A stretch of 64,000 nt of DNA from an uncultured Lachnospiraceae bacterium (GTDB taxonomy: Bacteria > Bacillota > Clostridia > Lachnospirales > Lachnospiraceae): the NCBI GenBank assembly GCA_910584725.1, contig CAJUBE010000005.1, positions 76,407-140,406 of the forward strand. Direction: 5' to 3'. Position numbers and translations under genes: made by a program. The notes below the pieces were generated by a model, which was not told where the DNA came from, made no database searches, and worked only from the letters and a program-made list of their open reading frames with translations. Position 1 is the stretch's first letter. Each line of letters begins with the position of its first letter. Shown piece after piece: positions 63,624 to 64,000 of this stretch.

Positions 63624-64000
<377 letters not shown>

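Overview
The window reads as a chromosomal segment of an anaerobic Clostridia bacterium, most likely Lachnospiraceae. Supporting points are the 16S rRNA 5' end at the right edge, a complete hydE-hydG-hydF set for [FeFe]-hydrogenase maturation, a Gram-positive cpsB/cpsC/cpsD exopolysaccharide module, YjfB and DUF5711-type proteins, and frequent GTG/TTG starts. Almost everything lies on the + strand. The exceptions are a small YjfB-like gene and tRNA-Ser. All names rest on motifs read by eye; no database search was run.

Layout. 0-5.3 kb: end of a LytTR response regulator, a GHKL sensor kinase and two half-size ABC exporters. 5.4-12.4 kb: hydE, hydG, hydF, then an acyl-ACP thioesterase, a CvfB-like S1 protein and a CPBP membrane protease. 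12.4-19.0 kb: yjfB-like gene (-), a PucR/CdaR-type regulator, a 38-codon gene, ftsE, ftsX, an M23 murein hydrolase with signal peptide, an S41 protease and an unknown protein. FtsEX plus a coiled-coil M23 enzyme is the classic division/cell-wall hydrolase pairing. 19.4-27.5 kb: one 2,691-residue secreted protein. 27.9-46.2 kb: an exopolysaccharide locus with an SH3 surface protein, phosphatase, chain-length protein, tyrosine kinase, priming sugar transferase, several glycosyltransferases, polymerase, pyruvyltransferase, radical SAM protein, flippase and acyltransferase. From about 33.9 kb this locus turns clearly AT-rich, as expected for exchangeable serotype cargo. 46.4-52.3 kb: a small rearranged island with a duplicated Rpn-nuclease/VanZ module around an alpha/beta hydrolase, plus unknown membrane proteins. 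52.6-63.3 kb: housekeeping genes (chemoreceptor, tRNA-Ser, tadA, pfkA, dnaX, ybaB, recR, galM, LysM protein, DUF5711-like, CvpA-like). 63.3-64 kb: rRNA promoter, leader and partial 16S rRNA.

Three signals stand out. First, two runs of 11 G's occupy sensitive places. One lies just upstream of a near-consensus promoter for the giant surface protein. The other is in the last codons of the tyrosine kinase gene, where a one-base gain (or two-base loss) would add a 23-residue tail ending in a GTGA overlap with the next gene. Both look like phase-variation switches. Second, a structured intergenic element occurs three times (two tandem copies between ftsX and the murein hydrolase, one between dnaX and ybaB) with compensatory changes in its stems. 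Third, a nearly identical 1.2-kb direct repeat at 47.1 and 49.4 kb carries the Rpn/VanZ module, with a degraded third VanZ copy at 44.7 kb.
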